Shown: in pieces, positions 33,418 to 44,699 of the stretch
Layout of the letters: each line of letters begins with the position of its first letter
Position numbering within the stretch: the first letter of the stretch is position 1
Assembly: GCA_009599575.1 (NCBI GenBank)
Contig: VWND01000029.1
Span: 186,001-250,000 of the forward strand
Source: Blumeriella jaapii
Taxonomy: Eukaryota; Ascomycota; Leotiomycetes; Helotiales; Drepanopezizaceae
Reading direction: 5' to 3'
Length of the DNA: 64,000 nt
The notes under the pieces: generated by a model
What the model was told of the DNA's origin: nothing
The model's database searches: none
The model's input: only the letters and a program-made list of their open reading frames with translations
Position numbers and translations under genes: made by a program

Positions 33418-35673
33418 GGTGGATGATGCGGTGCACGGAGAGGTCGACGCGCGGATGTGTCTGCGGCGGGCGGACGTGGGAGTGGCAGCGGACGTGGGAG
33501 TGGAAGTGGAAGTCGATGTGGAAGTCGACGTGGATGGGGATGTGTCGTCGTGGAGATGGGGCGGCGACGAGGTGGAAGTTGGTGTTTGGGGAGTTTGGGG
33601 TGGTTTTGGTGTTTTTGGTGTTTGGGAGTTTGGGAGTTTCGTGAGCGGCGGAGAAGATGGGAGGACGAGGATTGCCATGTGCCGCTTCGGGACTAGCGCC
33701 CTGGTCGACCTGGACAAGCGAGCCAGCTGCCATTTGGAGGCGGAAAGGCGAGGAAAAGGTGCCAAATCGCCGGCGACGTCTCGCGGGACATGATCGAGAG
33801 GCGCTCAGTCGAGAGAGAAGATGGCAACGAAGCCTTCTGTCCAGGTGAAAGAAGGCCAAAGGGCGTGGGGGGGGAGAGACAGAGACATCTGGGGAGGGCC
33901 TCACCAGTCTCGGGAGGGCTGCTGCCGCGGTGCCACGGCACCTTGCACGCCCACGCCGGACTGAGGGCGAGTGACTTAGCTGGGGAGCATGGTGAAGCTA
34001 TTCCCGTGCCGCCTGTGTCTCGGGAGAGTTGTTCGATCTTGATATGGTGGTTGGGCGACGAAGTTCGTCGTCGTGAGTTGAGAGCTGCGAGATATCTGTC
34101 AGATGCCTCAGGTTGGAAGTCACGTGAGTGCCAAGCGAGGACCTGTGCTTCGAAAACATTGATCTACTCCGATGCTGCAAAGAGACCTCTAACCAGGCTG
34201 GCAACACTTTTGTGCGATAGAACACTTTCTTGATATGGAAAAGAGGTTTCCTGGGTGAGATCTCTTATCCACATCAAGAAGGTGTTCTATCTGCTCTTAT
34301 CCATATCAAGAAAGTGTTCTATCGCACAAAAGTGTTGATTTCAGCATTGCATCCCTAGGACGACCATATCTTGAGCATACCTATATCAAAGATGCCTCCG
34401 TTGTGGTTTGATATGCTGCTGATCCCTGTTTGTGAGATTTCTTGCTACGTTATCAACTTTCCCTTAGAGATTCCCTTCTACATCTTACAGGGAAGTGCTA
34501 GCTCTGTAGTCATGTACTTGCAAATGTTAGATTTTGGAGCACATGTAAAAGACAACATCAAGTGTTATATCAGATTCTTTTTTGCATCTTACAAAGAGTA
34601 TGAGCTTCCAGTCTAATCTTAGTATCTAGACCCTGAAGAATATCATATATATAATCTCAATTGCTGTCTCAGATGCTTACATCCGCTGCGTTGCCCGCTT
34701 TTTCCATTATATAAGAGTCAGCTTCTGTCTGTCCGCTCTAATGTATTGTATATTTCACGCTGTCCTTCGATACTTATCTTACAGAAAAGCATTACGAGAT
34801 CCTAAGCAAGCTATTATCCCTTTATACCCATCCCATCCATTTCAAACACACCTTTGAGAGAAACATCTCTTAGTGTCTCTATCGATAGTAGAAGACTGCT
34901 AAATCACCGAGCATAAGCAATGCAACAGCTATCCAGTTAAAGCAAACCTTTTAGCATATTTAAGACACAAAACCGATTCCCGTCTTACTTACGTGATCTC
35001 TTTCTGCTGTCTGCCTCCCAATTATAACAGCTACAGATTCTGTTTGTCCGTTCCGGCTTGCCATCTGATTTCCGCTATCCTTTAATAACCATCTCGTAGA
35101 GAACCATCACGAAAACCCCAGCCAGCTCTTGTCTTCTTATATCATAAATAACCCAATGCCAATATATACCCCCGAAATAATCATAATCATTTCCAAGTAT
35201 CTCTTTCGAAAACAGAAAACACGCTAACAGAATCCCCAAAACACCACATCCCGAATCTGAACAGTAAGCTTAGCAATCACCAAGCACGATCTATCCGGTT
35301 AAAGTAAACAAGCCACAAGCAAATCACCAAGCAGGCCCTCAAACCATCTCCCTGTCGTTCCATCCATCCATCTATCCACCCATCACCCGACGCAGGTTCT
35401 CCCACTGCACGTTCGAGAAGAAAAGCCGCTAGAACCTTCAGACGGCCTCCATTCGAACACCAGATCCTCACTCCTCTGACTCCACCAAGACAAGACCCAG
35501 CTCTCACCTCCCCTCCTACTCACACGCAAACCTCACATCCCACAATCCGCAAACACCACACCATATCACACCACATCACCCACCTCCCACCCAACCCCTA
35601 CAACGACCCAAAGCACCGCCCTCCAACCACCCATCTCCAAAACCCAAACGAAGAACAAAGCCCCTCCCCAACC
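33418..35673. other. Divergent intergenic region, H2A.Z / small membrane protein
   Basis: About 2.26 kb upstream of both genes. 33.45-33.65 kb has G-rich degenerate triplet/hexanucleotide repeats (GTGGAAGTGGAAG type). 34.20-34.34 kb holds the hairpin element listed separately. An 81-codon ORF at 34371-34616 is unassigned and not supported as a gene. Confidence 0.5.
34202..34337. repeat. Foldback hairpin: 44-bp inverted repeats around a 48-bp loop
   Basis: The arm 34202-34245 (caacacttttgtgcgataga...) and arm 34294-34337 (...tctatcgcacaaaagtgttg) are reverse complements with one mismatch. The loop contains a partial extra direct copy of the right arm (tcttatccacatcaagaagg). The structure looks like a foldback MITE or a strong cruciform. 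Confidence 0.85.
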
Positions 35674-36107
35674 ATGGACGCCGTCCGCGTAAGCCCTCTC
35701 CCTCCCTCCCTCCCTCCCTCCCTCTCTCCCTCCCGCAGACAACACAACACAAACCAGCAACCCACTAACCCCGCCCCCCTTTAACCAGGACGCCCTCACC
35801 CCGAACAGCGTCAAGAAGGTGGCCTACCTCATCGGCGGCCTGATCACGGGTATCTTCCTAGCGAGCGTCAATTACTTGCTCTTCCGCTGGTACAAAGAGG
35901 CGCGCGAGGACCGGCGGGCGCGGCGCGTGGAGCGGGTGAGGGAGGAGAGTCGGGAGAGGACGCAGGAGTGGGTTTTCTTTCTCTTTCTTTTTCGGAGGGT
36001 GAAAAAGCTAACCAAAGACAACCCATTAATACAGACAGACGTATCGCGAGCGCATCCAAGCCTGGGAGGAGCAGCAGAGTGCCGTGGCAGCATCGCGGGC
36101 GGCGTGA
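35674..36107 (+). CDS. Small single-pass membrane protein, basic C-terminal tail
   Basis: Three exons (35674-35688, 35789-35967, 36035-36107) join exactly in frame to 88 aa. The 15-base first exon encodes MDAVR; the second encodes DALTPNSVKKVAYLIGG with a hydrophobic segment (YLIGGLITGIFLASVNYLLF) and then an Arg/Glu-rich, probably helical tail continuing through YRERIQAWEEQQ to the stop. All borders are GT..AG. Intron 1 has CCCT repeats. I do not recognise the family; the layout fits a tail-facing organelle or ER membrane subunit. Coding quality (clear splice sites, codon bias, start context accATGG) supports a real gene. Confidence 0.75.
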
Positions 36108-36409
36108 TAGGGAGCTAGGCTGGGGGAAAAGGGGTGGATGTTTGTGCGGGAGGGACGTTGATGGGAACGGCACGGGAGTCTCGCTGCATGCGGTTGATTG
36201 ATTGATTGGTGGCGTGCTTCTGCTGAGAGGTAAACAGACAGTGGGCTTGATAGCGAGTGGGTGGGCGGCTTGCGTGTATATAAGGACTAGGCTGGAATGG
36301 AATGGATGGAAGTGGACTGGACTGGACTGGACTGGACCGGATGGTGATGGTAATAGTAATAATAATGGTAATGATAATAATAATAGTGATTTACCATACA
36401 CTTAGGTTT

Positions 36410-36419
36410 TACCGTGAAA
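36410..36419. repeat. LINE target-site duplication, left copy
   Basis: taccgtgaaa directly left of the ACT-type tail; an identical 10-mer stands at 50110-50119, just past the LINE 5' end. Confidence 0.6.
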
Positions 36420-37070
36420 GAGTAGTAGTAGTAGTAGTAGTAGTATTGATTAACGTCTAGCGGAGTGCAGCCGAGAGGCTGCCCTCCTAGGACCTTCCAG
36501 GGGGTACGGAGACGTGCTAAGCTAAGGAATTAAATATAAAATACGATCCCGAAAGCAGTTCGTATTAATACAGCTAAAGCTGCTGTCGACTACGCTTTTC
36601 GCCGCTTTTTGCGATGGTCCGTTAGTGAAAAATATAAGCGTAAAGCCCAAAAAAAAACTTAAAAAATATATATGCGGCACCGATCAAAATATAATCTGTC
36701 GGTTGCGTGAAAACATATAATAATATAATTAGTAGGCCGAGAAAAAAGAAAAGAAAAGCAATATTCAAATATCCGAATTTAAAAATCAAAAGCGAACAGG
36801 CTTGCGTTTATTAAAATAAAAAATTATTCGTTATATAAATATGCAAAATAATATTCGCTTCGTTGTAACGTCGCTTCGCGCGGCCGTACGCAGCTTATTC
36901 TGTTCGAGCTGCAATCGATTAAAGCAAATAATATACGTATAGTAAAACTGGTTATATTTAAAAAATTGTAATAATAACGCGTAAAAACGTTATAAAATCT
37001 TTTGGCTCGCGAAGCAGATTTTTGAGAAATATTACGGCCTTTCGCTCGGTTCGGAAAAAAACGTTTGATC
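36420..37070 (-). mobile_element. Tad-like LINE, 3' end segment with trinucleotide tail
   Basis: Minus-strand 3' end of the LINE whose coding part lies at 44.43-50.1 kb. It ends in an ACT-repeat tail (plus strand AGT repeats, 36420-36445). The first roughly 130 bp inside the tail resemble copies A and B. The segment is interrupted at 37070 by the chromovirus. RIP-mutated except near its outer end. Confidence 0.7.
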
Positions 37071-37483
37071 TGTAAGGATTGAAAGGCAGAGAAACACTAG
37101 TTCAGACAATAGAGCTCAGATAAGGTTGGGTTGATAATCAGACTGATCTCTACCTTCTACATTTTTAGTAAAAAGCGTGTATAAGTACAAAAGGAGGGGT
37201 GGAGCCCTCGAAAAGAGTATTTCCCAGGAAACCAGGCGAGCCCTATTTAATATGCTTCTTCAGCTCCCATCCCGACCTCTTTTCATCTTTTTTAATATAA
37301 TTCTAATAACTGGTTCTTTAGCAATTATTTCTATAAAATGTTTTACCTAAATATTATTTCTAGCCCTTATAGTATTATCCGGCCCCTACGGTCTATTCGC
37401 AAAAAGTATTATTCGAAGATTGGTAAAAAACAAAAAGTTTTGACGGATTACCTGACTTATACACGTGATATTGGTTTCTGATA
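37071..37483 (-). repeat. Chromovirus 3' LTR (413 bp)
   Basis: On the minus strand it runs from TATCAGAAACC (RIP-changed TGTCAG) to CCTTACA. Pairs along its whole length with 44012-44424. Differences are nearly all transitions. The outer (left) half keeps CpA; the inner half is heavily mutated. Confidence 0.93.
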
Positions 37484-37486
37484 TTA

Positions 37487-37497
37487 CCCTTTTTTTA
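37487..37497 (-). other. Polypurine tract of the chromovirus
   Basis: On the minus strand AAAAAAAGGG lies four bases before the 3' LTR, the position of the plus-strand primer. Confidence 0.6.
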
Positions 37498-38740
37498 GGC
37501 CTTTGGTCCTTAAAAGCGACTGATTTCTTTATGCGTATGCTTTCGTATATAACGTGCGTTACGCTTTCGAAATAACGTGCGGTTTTTTCCGTTTTCGGTC
37601 GTGAATTATAGCTGTTTCGTCCGTTTTTAATCGTGAATTGTAGCTGTTTTGCTGTTTTGTTTTTTTTGTTTTCGGTAGCGCTTGCATTTTCGTTTAAAAA
37701 AGCCTTTTTTCTTAAAATAGCCGCCATTTTTCTGCTCAACTTCTTTTTTTTCTTTTTTATTTTCATTTTCTCGTCAGCTTTTTTTTATTTTAATTAACTG
37801 CCTTTCGCCGCGTTCGCCGCGAACTTTCAAAATGCCTTTGACTTTTATTTGCCTTCGGTGCGTCCGCTTGATTTTACGCGAAAATATTATAACGGACTTT
37901 TTGCTCTTTTGCGTTTTCGAGCTTTTCAGCGTAAAATGCAACCGCTGCAAAGCTTCGTATACTTAGTGCTTTTCTATAAATTTTTTAAACTTTTACTCGG
38001 ACTCGCTTTTAACTAGCTACAAGTTCTTACCGTACGCGCCATCGAGGCGCAAATACTTTTCGCGGGCTTTAACGATTTTATAAATCGTTTCGATGCTATT
38101 ACAGCCGTTGCCGCTTTTTTTTCTTTTGCTGCCGAAGCCAAAGCTTTTGCTAAAACTTTTATCGATTTTATTATCCACGACGCTTATATAAATCGTTCAA
38201 AAAAAAATAACGCTTCGGCTTTTATAATAATCGGAAATCGTGCGAATCGCGCCGCGGCTCGGGCTGCCGCCGCTGCTGCTGCGCCCGTTTCTGCCGGTTT
38301 GGCGGCTGCTGCTGTTTTAGAGGCTTTGGCTGCGCCGGCCCCTTTTTTTAACGACGCTAATATAAAACGTATTTTCCGACGTTTCGAAAACGTCGCTCGG
38401 ATCCATTTTAACCAGTTAAATTAAATTCTGGATTTTTACGAAAATATCGTAGCTGCAATTCAAAATTCGACTACGGCTATCGTAAAAGCTTTAACTGGAA
38501 TAAGTCGAATATTCTGCGAGTTCGTTTGATACTAATTCTTTTTTTAGCCTGCCGCTGCTTCTGAATCTAAAAAAAATAGCGATAACGATAAAAAAAGAAA
38601 TAACGATAAAAATAAATTAGCTTAGCGGCGATTCTAAAGTTTTCTAAATATTTTTGTTTTTTTTTCTTTGCTTTTACGGCGCGCATTCGTTACTGCTCCG
38701 TTGCTATTATTTGTCGTATTTTTTAAATATTTTTTTACAA
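37498..38740. other. Extra segment between chromodomain and 3' LTR, with open frames on both strands
   Basis: About 0.9-1.2 kb not needed in a standard chromovirus. On the plus strand (antisense to pol) 37801-38424 is a 208-codon frame with a single in-frame TAG (38014), ending VARIHFNQLN, with an Ala-rich stretch at about 38250-38345. On the minus strand a frame starting MDPSDVFETSENTFY at 38403 runs the same interval with at least five stops, each one C-to-T step from CAA, CAG or CGA. Either could be the ancestral coding strand. No family recognised. Confidence 0.45.
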
Positions 38741-38749
38741 TCTTTTTTG

Positions 38750-38882
38750 CGTTCGTAAAATGATTTTCTGGCTTCCAGAAGTCTTCGCTTAATAAATAGC
38801 CTTTCTATCGCACCAAATAATATCGGCTTTTTTTTGTATTTTTATAAACTTATATTAATTTGACCTCGTATTCTTCGGGTTT
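38750..38882 (-). pseudogene. Chromodomain of the chromovirus integrase
   Basis: Reads EEYEVKLI, stop, VYKNTKKSRYYLVR, stop, KGYLLSEDFWKPENHFTNA. Restoring the second stop from TGG would give the diagnostic V-R-W-K-G-Y and the W-x-P-E pattern of a chromodomain. Such a domain guides integration to marked heterochromatin in related elements. Confidence 0.8.
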
Positions 38883-39789
38883 TTAGAGTTTTATTATATT
38901 ATTTTTCGGCTCGGTGTCGTTTCGATTTTGCCAAAATTCTAATAAAAAAACGTAGAAAATATCGTAAATACGATATTAAAAAAAAAGTTCGAATTGATAA
39001 GCTTGGCCGTATTTGTATATAATTCGCTTGATTTTAAAAGACTTTAGATATTTATCTAAAAGCTTTCGAAAAAGTCGCAGCTATCGGAGGTTTTTAATCG
39101 ATAATAATATTTTGTCGCTTATTTAAAATCTAATTTTTTTATGTTTAGCGTCGTAAAATCTTTTATGGTTCGCGTTGGCTTTTTTTAGCTTTCTATTAAA
39201 TACTTCTTTTTTTTTTTGCAATATTCTAATTCGTTTTTCCGCTGACGATATCCTTTTTTTTACGACGTCGCTTTCGACGTTGCTGCCAAATTCTGGGTAA
39301 AAGCCGTATAATATGCGAAAAAAAATAAAATCCGTAAAAGCGTATATCGAGTTATTATACGTAAATTCGGCTAAGGCAAGCTTCGTAGCCCAATCGTTTT
39401 ATCGATAATCGCAGTACGTGCGAAAATAAAATTTTAAAATTTGATTTTGATATTCCGTTTGGCTATCGGTTTAAGAATGGAAAGCGGTGCTTAATCGACG
39501 TCGTATTTGTAAATGAAACATTATTAAAAACCAGAATTTATTAGTGAAAACTGACCTTTTGTTTGTAATAATCCTTTTAAAGCAGCCAAAATTTTTGTAA
39601 ACGTGCTGTATAAATATTTCAGCCAAATTTAAAGCTGAAATCGTTTTTTGTATCGATATATATTTCGACAGCTTCGTATATCGGTTTATTATAACGAGTA
39701 TCGAATCGTAAATACGATTTCGTTTTTTACTAAAAAATAAACTTGTAATAAAATTTATAATTATTTTTTCTTAAAGTTTCGTAAGAATC

Positions 39790-39890
39790 GAAAAAAAGGC
39801 TAACTCGCTATAGGGTCGGTGCTTTTTAAACTTGCTTTTTTAGCATTTTCCACACGTATTAACGTAACGCTTTACGTCGCCTCGTAAACC
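39790..39890 (-). pseudogene. Integrase zinc-binding region
   Basis: Reads VKRYVNTCGKC, stop, KSKFKKHRPYSELA: the second half of the HHCC finger (CxxC) and the conserved K-x-x-x-x-R-P-Y-G-x-L block, RIP-altered. The integrase core follows downstream but is too damaged to mark residues. Confidence 0.7.
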
Positions 39891-40679
39891 AGGCCAGAAA
39901 TACTTTTTTTCGACCAGTTCTAGCGTTCGCCGAAAATCCTAATAGCCGGCGGTCGGATCGTCGTAATTAATTTTTAATATTTCGCTTTTAATAGCGCTTT
40001 TATTCGGAATATACGCACGTTTTTTATAACGTAATAATTTATTTTGGCCTATACGTTAATATTCTTCGGACCCGGCTCGATTGCTTTGCGAAGCCGATTC
40101 GTACGTCTTCTGTAATACAAAAGAATTAAATTTTTGCAATTTAAAAATAGTTTTATAAATCGGTTCTGCTAGCTCGTTATTAACCGTTTCGGATTATAAT
40201 AACACAGCGGCTACGCTCCGTGGTATATATTATTTACAATTAGTAATATTAGCAAAAGACAATCCGGCGAAAAAGCCTTTTATTTAGCTTCTTCCCGCTT
40301 GCTTTCTACTTTCTGATCCCGTTAATAAAAGCTTCGAATACTTATCGGCGCGAAATGGTCCATGCCCCGACTTTAAGCGTATTTCTATTGCGGAAAACAT
40401 TTTAGAATTTCTCAAATAAGCTAATTTTAGCTTACGATGCAGCGTAGACAGCTGCTCGTTATTTTTTTTTAAATTTTTTTTTAAATCTGGCCGGCGAAAA
40501 AAACCATTCGCCGGGTTAAAAACTTTTATTTTATATTCGATTGCAAAATCGTATTTAATTAGCTCGTCGGCCCATTTCGCTTAGCGTCCGTTTAAACGTC
40601 TTTTCGTAAAAAAGTATTTTAAATTGTAATAATTTATACGCATAATAATAACGTTAAAAGCGCTACGTAGATATTGGCT

Positions 40680-40880
40680 CTATTATTTAAAAGCGTAAAT
40701 TATAGCTATTAGTTCAGCGTCGTGAATCTCGTATTTTTGTTTTATAAAAGAAAGCTTTTTCGAATAGTACGCGATAAAATGCTAACGTGCTCTCGTATTT
40801 TTTCCGAACAATTGGAATAATATTCCGCTTATAGCGAATTTCGAAGCGTTTGTTTCGATTTAAATTTTCAATCGAAAATC
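40680..40880 (-). pseudogene. RNase H domain of the chromovirus
   Basis: Reads ETNASKFAISGILFQLFG, then RARWHFIAYYSKKLSFI and KYEIHDAELIAIIYAFK, which match the Ty3-group RNase H blocks TDASDFAxGAVLSQ, HPVAYYSRKLSPxE and NYxIHDKELLAI. Asp to Asn in the first block (GAC to AAC) is a RIP change. Confidence 0.75.
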
Positions 40881-41105
40881 GAAATGGCGTAGAATCGATG
40901 CTTAGCAAAACTTTTCTTTTAAAAGTAAAAAAACGAGCTTCGCTTCGAATAGGAAACGAAAAGGGCCCGACATTTTTCCTCGTTGCATCCCTTTTAAAAA
41001 ATTTGTAATAAATCGGCAAAGCTTAGCGTAATTCTTAATAAAACGTTTGTAAAAGTTAATAAAACCTAAAAACACTTAAATATTTCGCTACGTAATAAAA
41101 GAAGG

Positions 41106-41780
41106 CTATTTCCGAATATTATCTATTTTTTTTGGGTCCATTTTAATTTTTGTAAAAATAACGACGAAGCCTAGAAACTTAATCGTATTCGTATCGAAGG
41201 CATATTTTTTCAGATTTTCGTAAAATTTGTTAACACGAAGTTTTTCGAAAACTTTTTTTACCGCGTTTATATAATCGTCGGGGTTTTCGAAGAATATTAA
41301 AATATCGTCGAAGTAAATTACATACGTAACATTTATTAAACCGACTAAAGCTTGATTAATATATGTTTGGAAAGTTGTTAATGCGTTCGAAAAGCCGAAA
41401 AGTAATACGCAGTACTCGAAGTGTCCGTAACGAATGCGAAACGCAGTCTTCCATTTATTTTCCTTTTTTATTCGAAAGCGGTGGTACGCCCAAGTAAAAT
41501 CTAGTTTAGTAAATATTTTAGCTTTTTTCAAACGATCCAAAGTTTCGCTTATAAAAGATAGAAAAGTTCGATTCTTAACCGTAACTGCGTTTAAACCCTT
41601 ATAATCGACGCATAATCGTAAACTTCCGTTTTTTTTCGGTATAAATATTACCGGTGCGCCGGCAGGGCTAGTAAACCTTTTTATCCAGCCTTTTTCTAAG
41701 CTCGAATCGAAATATTCGCGTAATTCGGTGAATTTAAATTCCGACAAAAGGTAGACTGGTCTTTAAAAGAGGTCCTTTCC
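41106..41780 (-). pseudogene. Reverse transcriptase of the chromovirus
   Basis: The best-preserved part, still open for 213 codons. Shows SPAGAPVIFIPKKNGSLRLC, VDYKGLNAVTVKNR, KLDFTWAYHRFRI, WKTAFRIRYGHFEYCVL, FGFSNALTTFQTYIN, the catalytic box YFDDILIF (both Asp kept) and FLGFVV. Substitutions such as P to L/F and S to F fit RIP. Ty3/gypsy assignment is certain. Confidence 0.93.
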
Positions 41781-41882
41781 CTCCGCGAGGTTTATTCGAT
41801 GCTTCATAAGATGGTGAGAAGCTAGGGTAACCGCGGCGGTATCGTCGAATACGTCGGCGTAATCGTCGTATTTAAAAGGTAA

Positions 41883-42167
41883 TTAATACTGTTTTTTAGT
41901 AGCTTTTTTTAAAACGATACAAAACGCTTGTTTTTTTTTGGATTTCTTTTTAAAACGTTTAATTATAACGAGATTAAGCTGTAAGCGTTCGACTGGGTAT
42001 CGCCACGACTTAGCTCGAAAGCTTATAGCGGGATCGATATTTCGCAACCAAAAAAACCTTAAGATAAATAAAACCTTTAGAATATTTATATCGCAAGCCA
42101 CGAAATCGCTTTGTATTTTTTTAATTGTTTTATAATTATTAGTAACGCGAATAGATTGCGTATACAT
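41883..42167 (-). pseudogene. Protease/linker region of the chromovirus
   Basis: Contains FVACDINILKVLFILRFFWL then RNIDPAISFRAKSWRY, matching the post-catalytic protease block of gypsy elements (DI-x-LGLPWLR-x-x-NP-x-I-x-W). The catalytic DTG is not recognisable. Confidence 0.65.
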
Positions 42168-42438
42168 GCCGTAGATAATTACTTTTTTTTTTTTAATCGT
42201 AGATAAATTAATACGTTTTTAAATTGATTTCTATTCACATTTAACTGATAACTTTTGGGTTACGCAGTTTTTTCCGCGCCGCAGTCGATAAAAGCTCGTT
42301 TCGTACGAGTTTCGCTTTTGGCTCTTTTAATTTCGACTGAAATTATTATTTTTTGCTTTTTTTTTTCGCTCGATTTTATTAGCAGCGACGAAATTAAAAT
42401 CGAGCGAAAGCTTTTTCCGAATTTTTAGATTTGTTAGC

Positions 42439-42490
42439 TTCGGGGCAGTTTGGGGCTATATATCCTTTTCTGTTGCATTTATAATATTCG
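42439..42490 (-). pseudogene. Gag zinc knuckle, RIP-damaged
   Basis: Reads EYYKCNRKGYIAPNCPE. Compared with the CxxCxxxGHxxxxC knuckle, the first Cys is Tyr (TGT to TAT) and the His is Tyr (CAT to TAT). The remaining gag upstream (to about 43.7 kb) is Lys/Glu-rich and broken. Confidence 0.75.
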
Positions 42491-44011
42491 ACTTTTAAAT
42501 AATTGGCTATACGGTGCTTTTTTTTTTGGCAGCGACTGCATTTCGAAAAATAAGAAAAGTCGTTAAAAGTTCTAGGATTCCAAAGGATTTTGTTAGGATT
42601 GTCGTTTTTTCGCTTTCGTTTTTCTTTTTGTGACGTATTTTCGAATCGAAGACGGTATATATCTGTTTTAGCTTTTAAGCCTTAATCGTAAATATAAGTT
42701 TTTTCCTTTCTTTTCTTTTTACGTTCGTTTCGTCGTTTATTATTTTTCGTTTCGTCGCTAATAATTTTATTAGCATTTTCGATACGACGAGCGATTAATA
42801 CCAATTTTTCGTGCGAATTTATAGCTGCAATATTGCTTCGTTTAATGATTTTTTTTCGAAAAATAAATCGGAGTTTTGCGAAAAGCATCCTTTTTCTAAT
42901 CGCATCGTTTGTTATTTGCAATTGCTATTCGAAGTTATTTAAATAAGCAACGAAATCGTTAATTAATTTATGCTTTTTTTGCTTCGCTTTATCGTATAAA
43001 TTCGAAGCCGCGATTTTTCGATTTTCCGCATTTATTAAAAAGTCTAATATTTATTTTTTGAAATCGTTCTATATGATTCGAATATTCGTAAAACGTCGTT
43101 CGTATCCGGTTTATTTTTTTTTTATTTTATCGTCGAAAGCTAGAACATAAGCGTTAATTTTCTTTTAATTAATACAGAATATTATCTTTTTATTTTGGCG
43201 GAAACTTCGCTTTGCACGCCGAATAAAAAATTAAGTTTTTTTAATATTTTCCTTCGATATATTAGAAAATCTTTTATTTTTAATGTTTTTCGGCTCGAAT
43301 TCGCTGTGTTTTCTACAAAAAGTATAATATGCTTAAAAAAAATGCTAGGTCGTTTTTAATAAATATTGTTATCGTAATGCTTCGAAAATACTTTATAATA
43401 ATCGCCGGCTTAAGTTATTTTTTGTTTTTTTTCAATTGGAACGGTGTTAAAAAATATAAAAACCTTTTTTTCGATATTTTCGAAAGCGTTAAGTTCTCGT
43501 TGAAATTGTTTAACTTTTTTTCGGAATTCGTTTCGGCGTTTTAAGGTTTTTTCGAATTTTTTAATTGTTTCGTGAATTTTTTTTTTAGTTTTTTTCTGCT
43601 TTATTTTAGCTCGTATCTCCTTTACTTTTTTATATTTATCGTTTTTTTTTTGTTCGGCGCGGATTCGTTTATTAGCCAAATAAATCAAAATCTCGGTGGA
43701 AAGTCCTTTCGAATCGTTTTAAGCGTGGCCTTTTTTAATAATTTTTTCGATAAAAGAAATTAGAAAATCGTCGCGCCCTGATGATAGGGTATTTTCGACC
43801 TTTGGTGAGGCTGGTAACGTCAGGGGAAACGATGGTACGAGATCTCTTTGAGCAGCCGAAAGTGCTGGGTTTTTTTGAATAGCTGAAAATGCTTGTTTTC
43901 TGCGAATGCGAAAAGCTATAATATCGATAATAACGATATAAATATAATAATATAATAAAAGGTTGTTTTAATAATATCGAACTGCCGTTCCGATAAATAA
44001 AAAAATTAAAA

Positions 44012-44424
44012 TATAAAAATTAAAAAGCAGGAAAATATTAATTCAGATAATAAAGCTCAGATAAGGTTGGATTAATAGTCAAACTGATTTTTATCTTTTA
44101 TATTTTTAATAAAAGGCGTGTATAAGTACAAAAGGAGGGATGGAGCTTTCGAAAAGAGTATTTTCCAGGAAACCAAGCGAGCCCCATTTAGTATGCTTTT
44201 CCAGCCCCTATCCCGACCTTTTTTTATTCTTTTTAATATAACTTTAATAACTGGTTTCTTAGCAATCATTCCTATAAAGTGTTTTACTTAAATGTTATTT
44301 CCAGCCCCCACAGTACTATCCGGCCTCCACGGCCTATCCGCAGAAAGTACTATTCGAGGGTTGGTAGGAGGCAGAGGGTCTTGGCGGATCACCTGACTCA
44401 TACACGTGATGTTGGTTTCTGACA
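44012..44424 (-). repeat. Chromovirus 5' LTR (413 bp)
   Basis: Starts TGTCAGAAACC on the minus strand and ends CTTTTTATA, the RIP-changed form of CCTTACA. Equal in length to the 3' LTR. The outer (right) part, about 44300-44424, keeps CpA and TpG; the inner part is mutated. Confidence 0.93.
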
Positions 44425-44699
44425 TGATCGAGTTTTTTTAGGCTAATTAAAAAAACGTTTAATCGCGCGGCGGTATAATATTAAATACAATAAAATCTTA
44501 AGCTTTTTGTATTTACAGCGCAATTCGGCGTTGGTATAATTATATTTGACGTAATATTATTCGTAGTTTTTATAAATGATTTTAATCGTTAAATAATAAT
44601 AAAGCAATCGTTTCGGCATATCGAACTTCGGCAAAAGTTTAATTGCGTAAACCGGATTCTATCGTTTATAATTTCGTAAAAGCTTTTTATTAATTATTT

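Larger units (their letters stand above)
37071..44424 (-). mobile_element. Complete Ty3/gypsy chromovirus, RIP-inactivated
   Basis: 7,354 bp bounded by 413-bp LTRs at both ends and by a perfect 5-bp duplication TGATC (37066-37070 and 44425-44429). On the minus strand the order is 5' LTR, gag with zinc knuckle, protease, reverse transcriptase, RNase H, integrase, chromodomain, an extra 0.9 kb, polypurine tract, 3' LTR. Integrase lies after RT/RNase H, the Ty3 order, and the chromodomain places it among chromoviruses. Every domain has stops or substitutions explained by C-to-T/G-to-A change (for example TGG to TAG, CAA to TAA), so it cannot move. Confidence 0.93.

Noticed and set aside
37386..37766. 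126-codon minus-strand ORF
   Set aside because: Overlaps the 3' LTR and polypurine tract; part of the RIP-mutated chromovirus, not a host gene.
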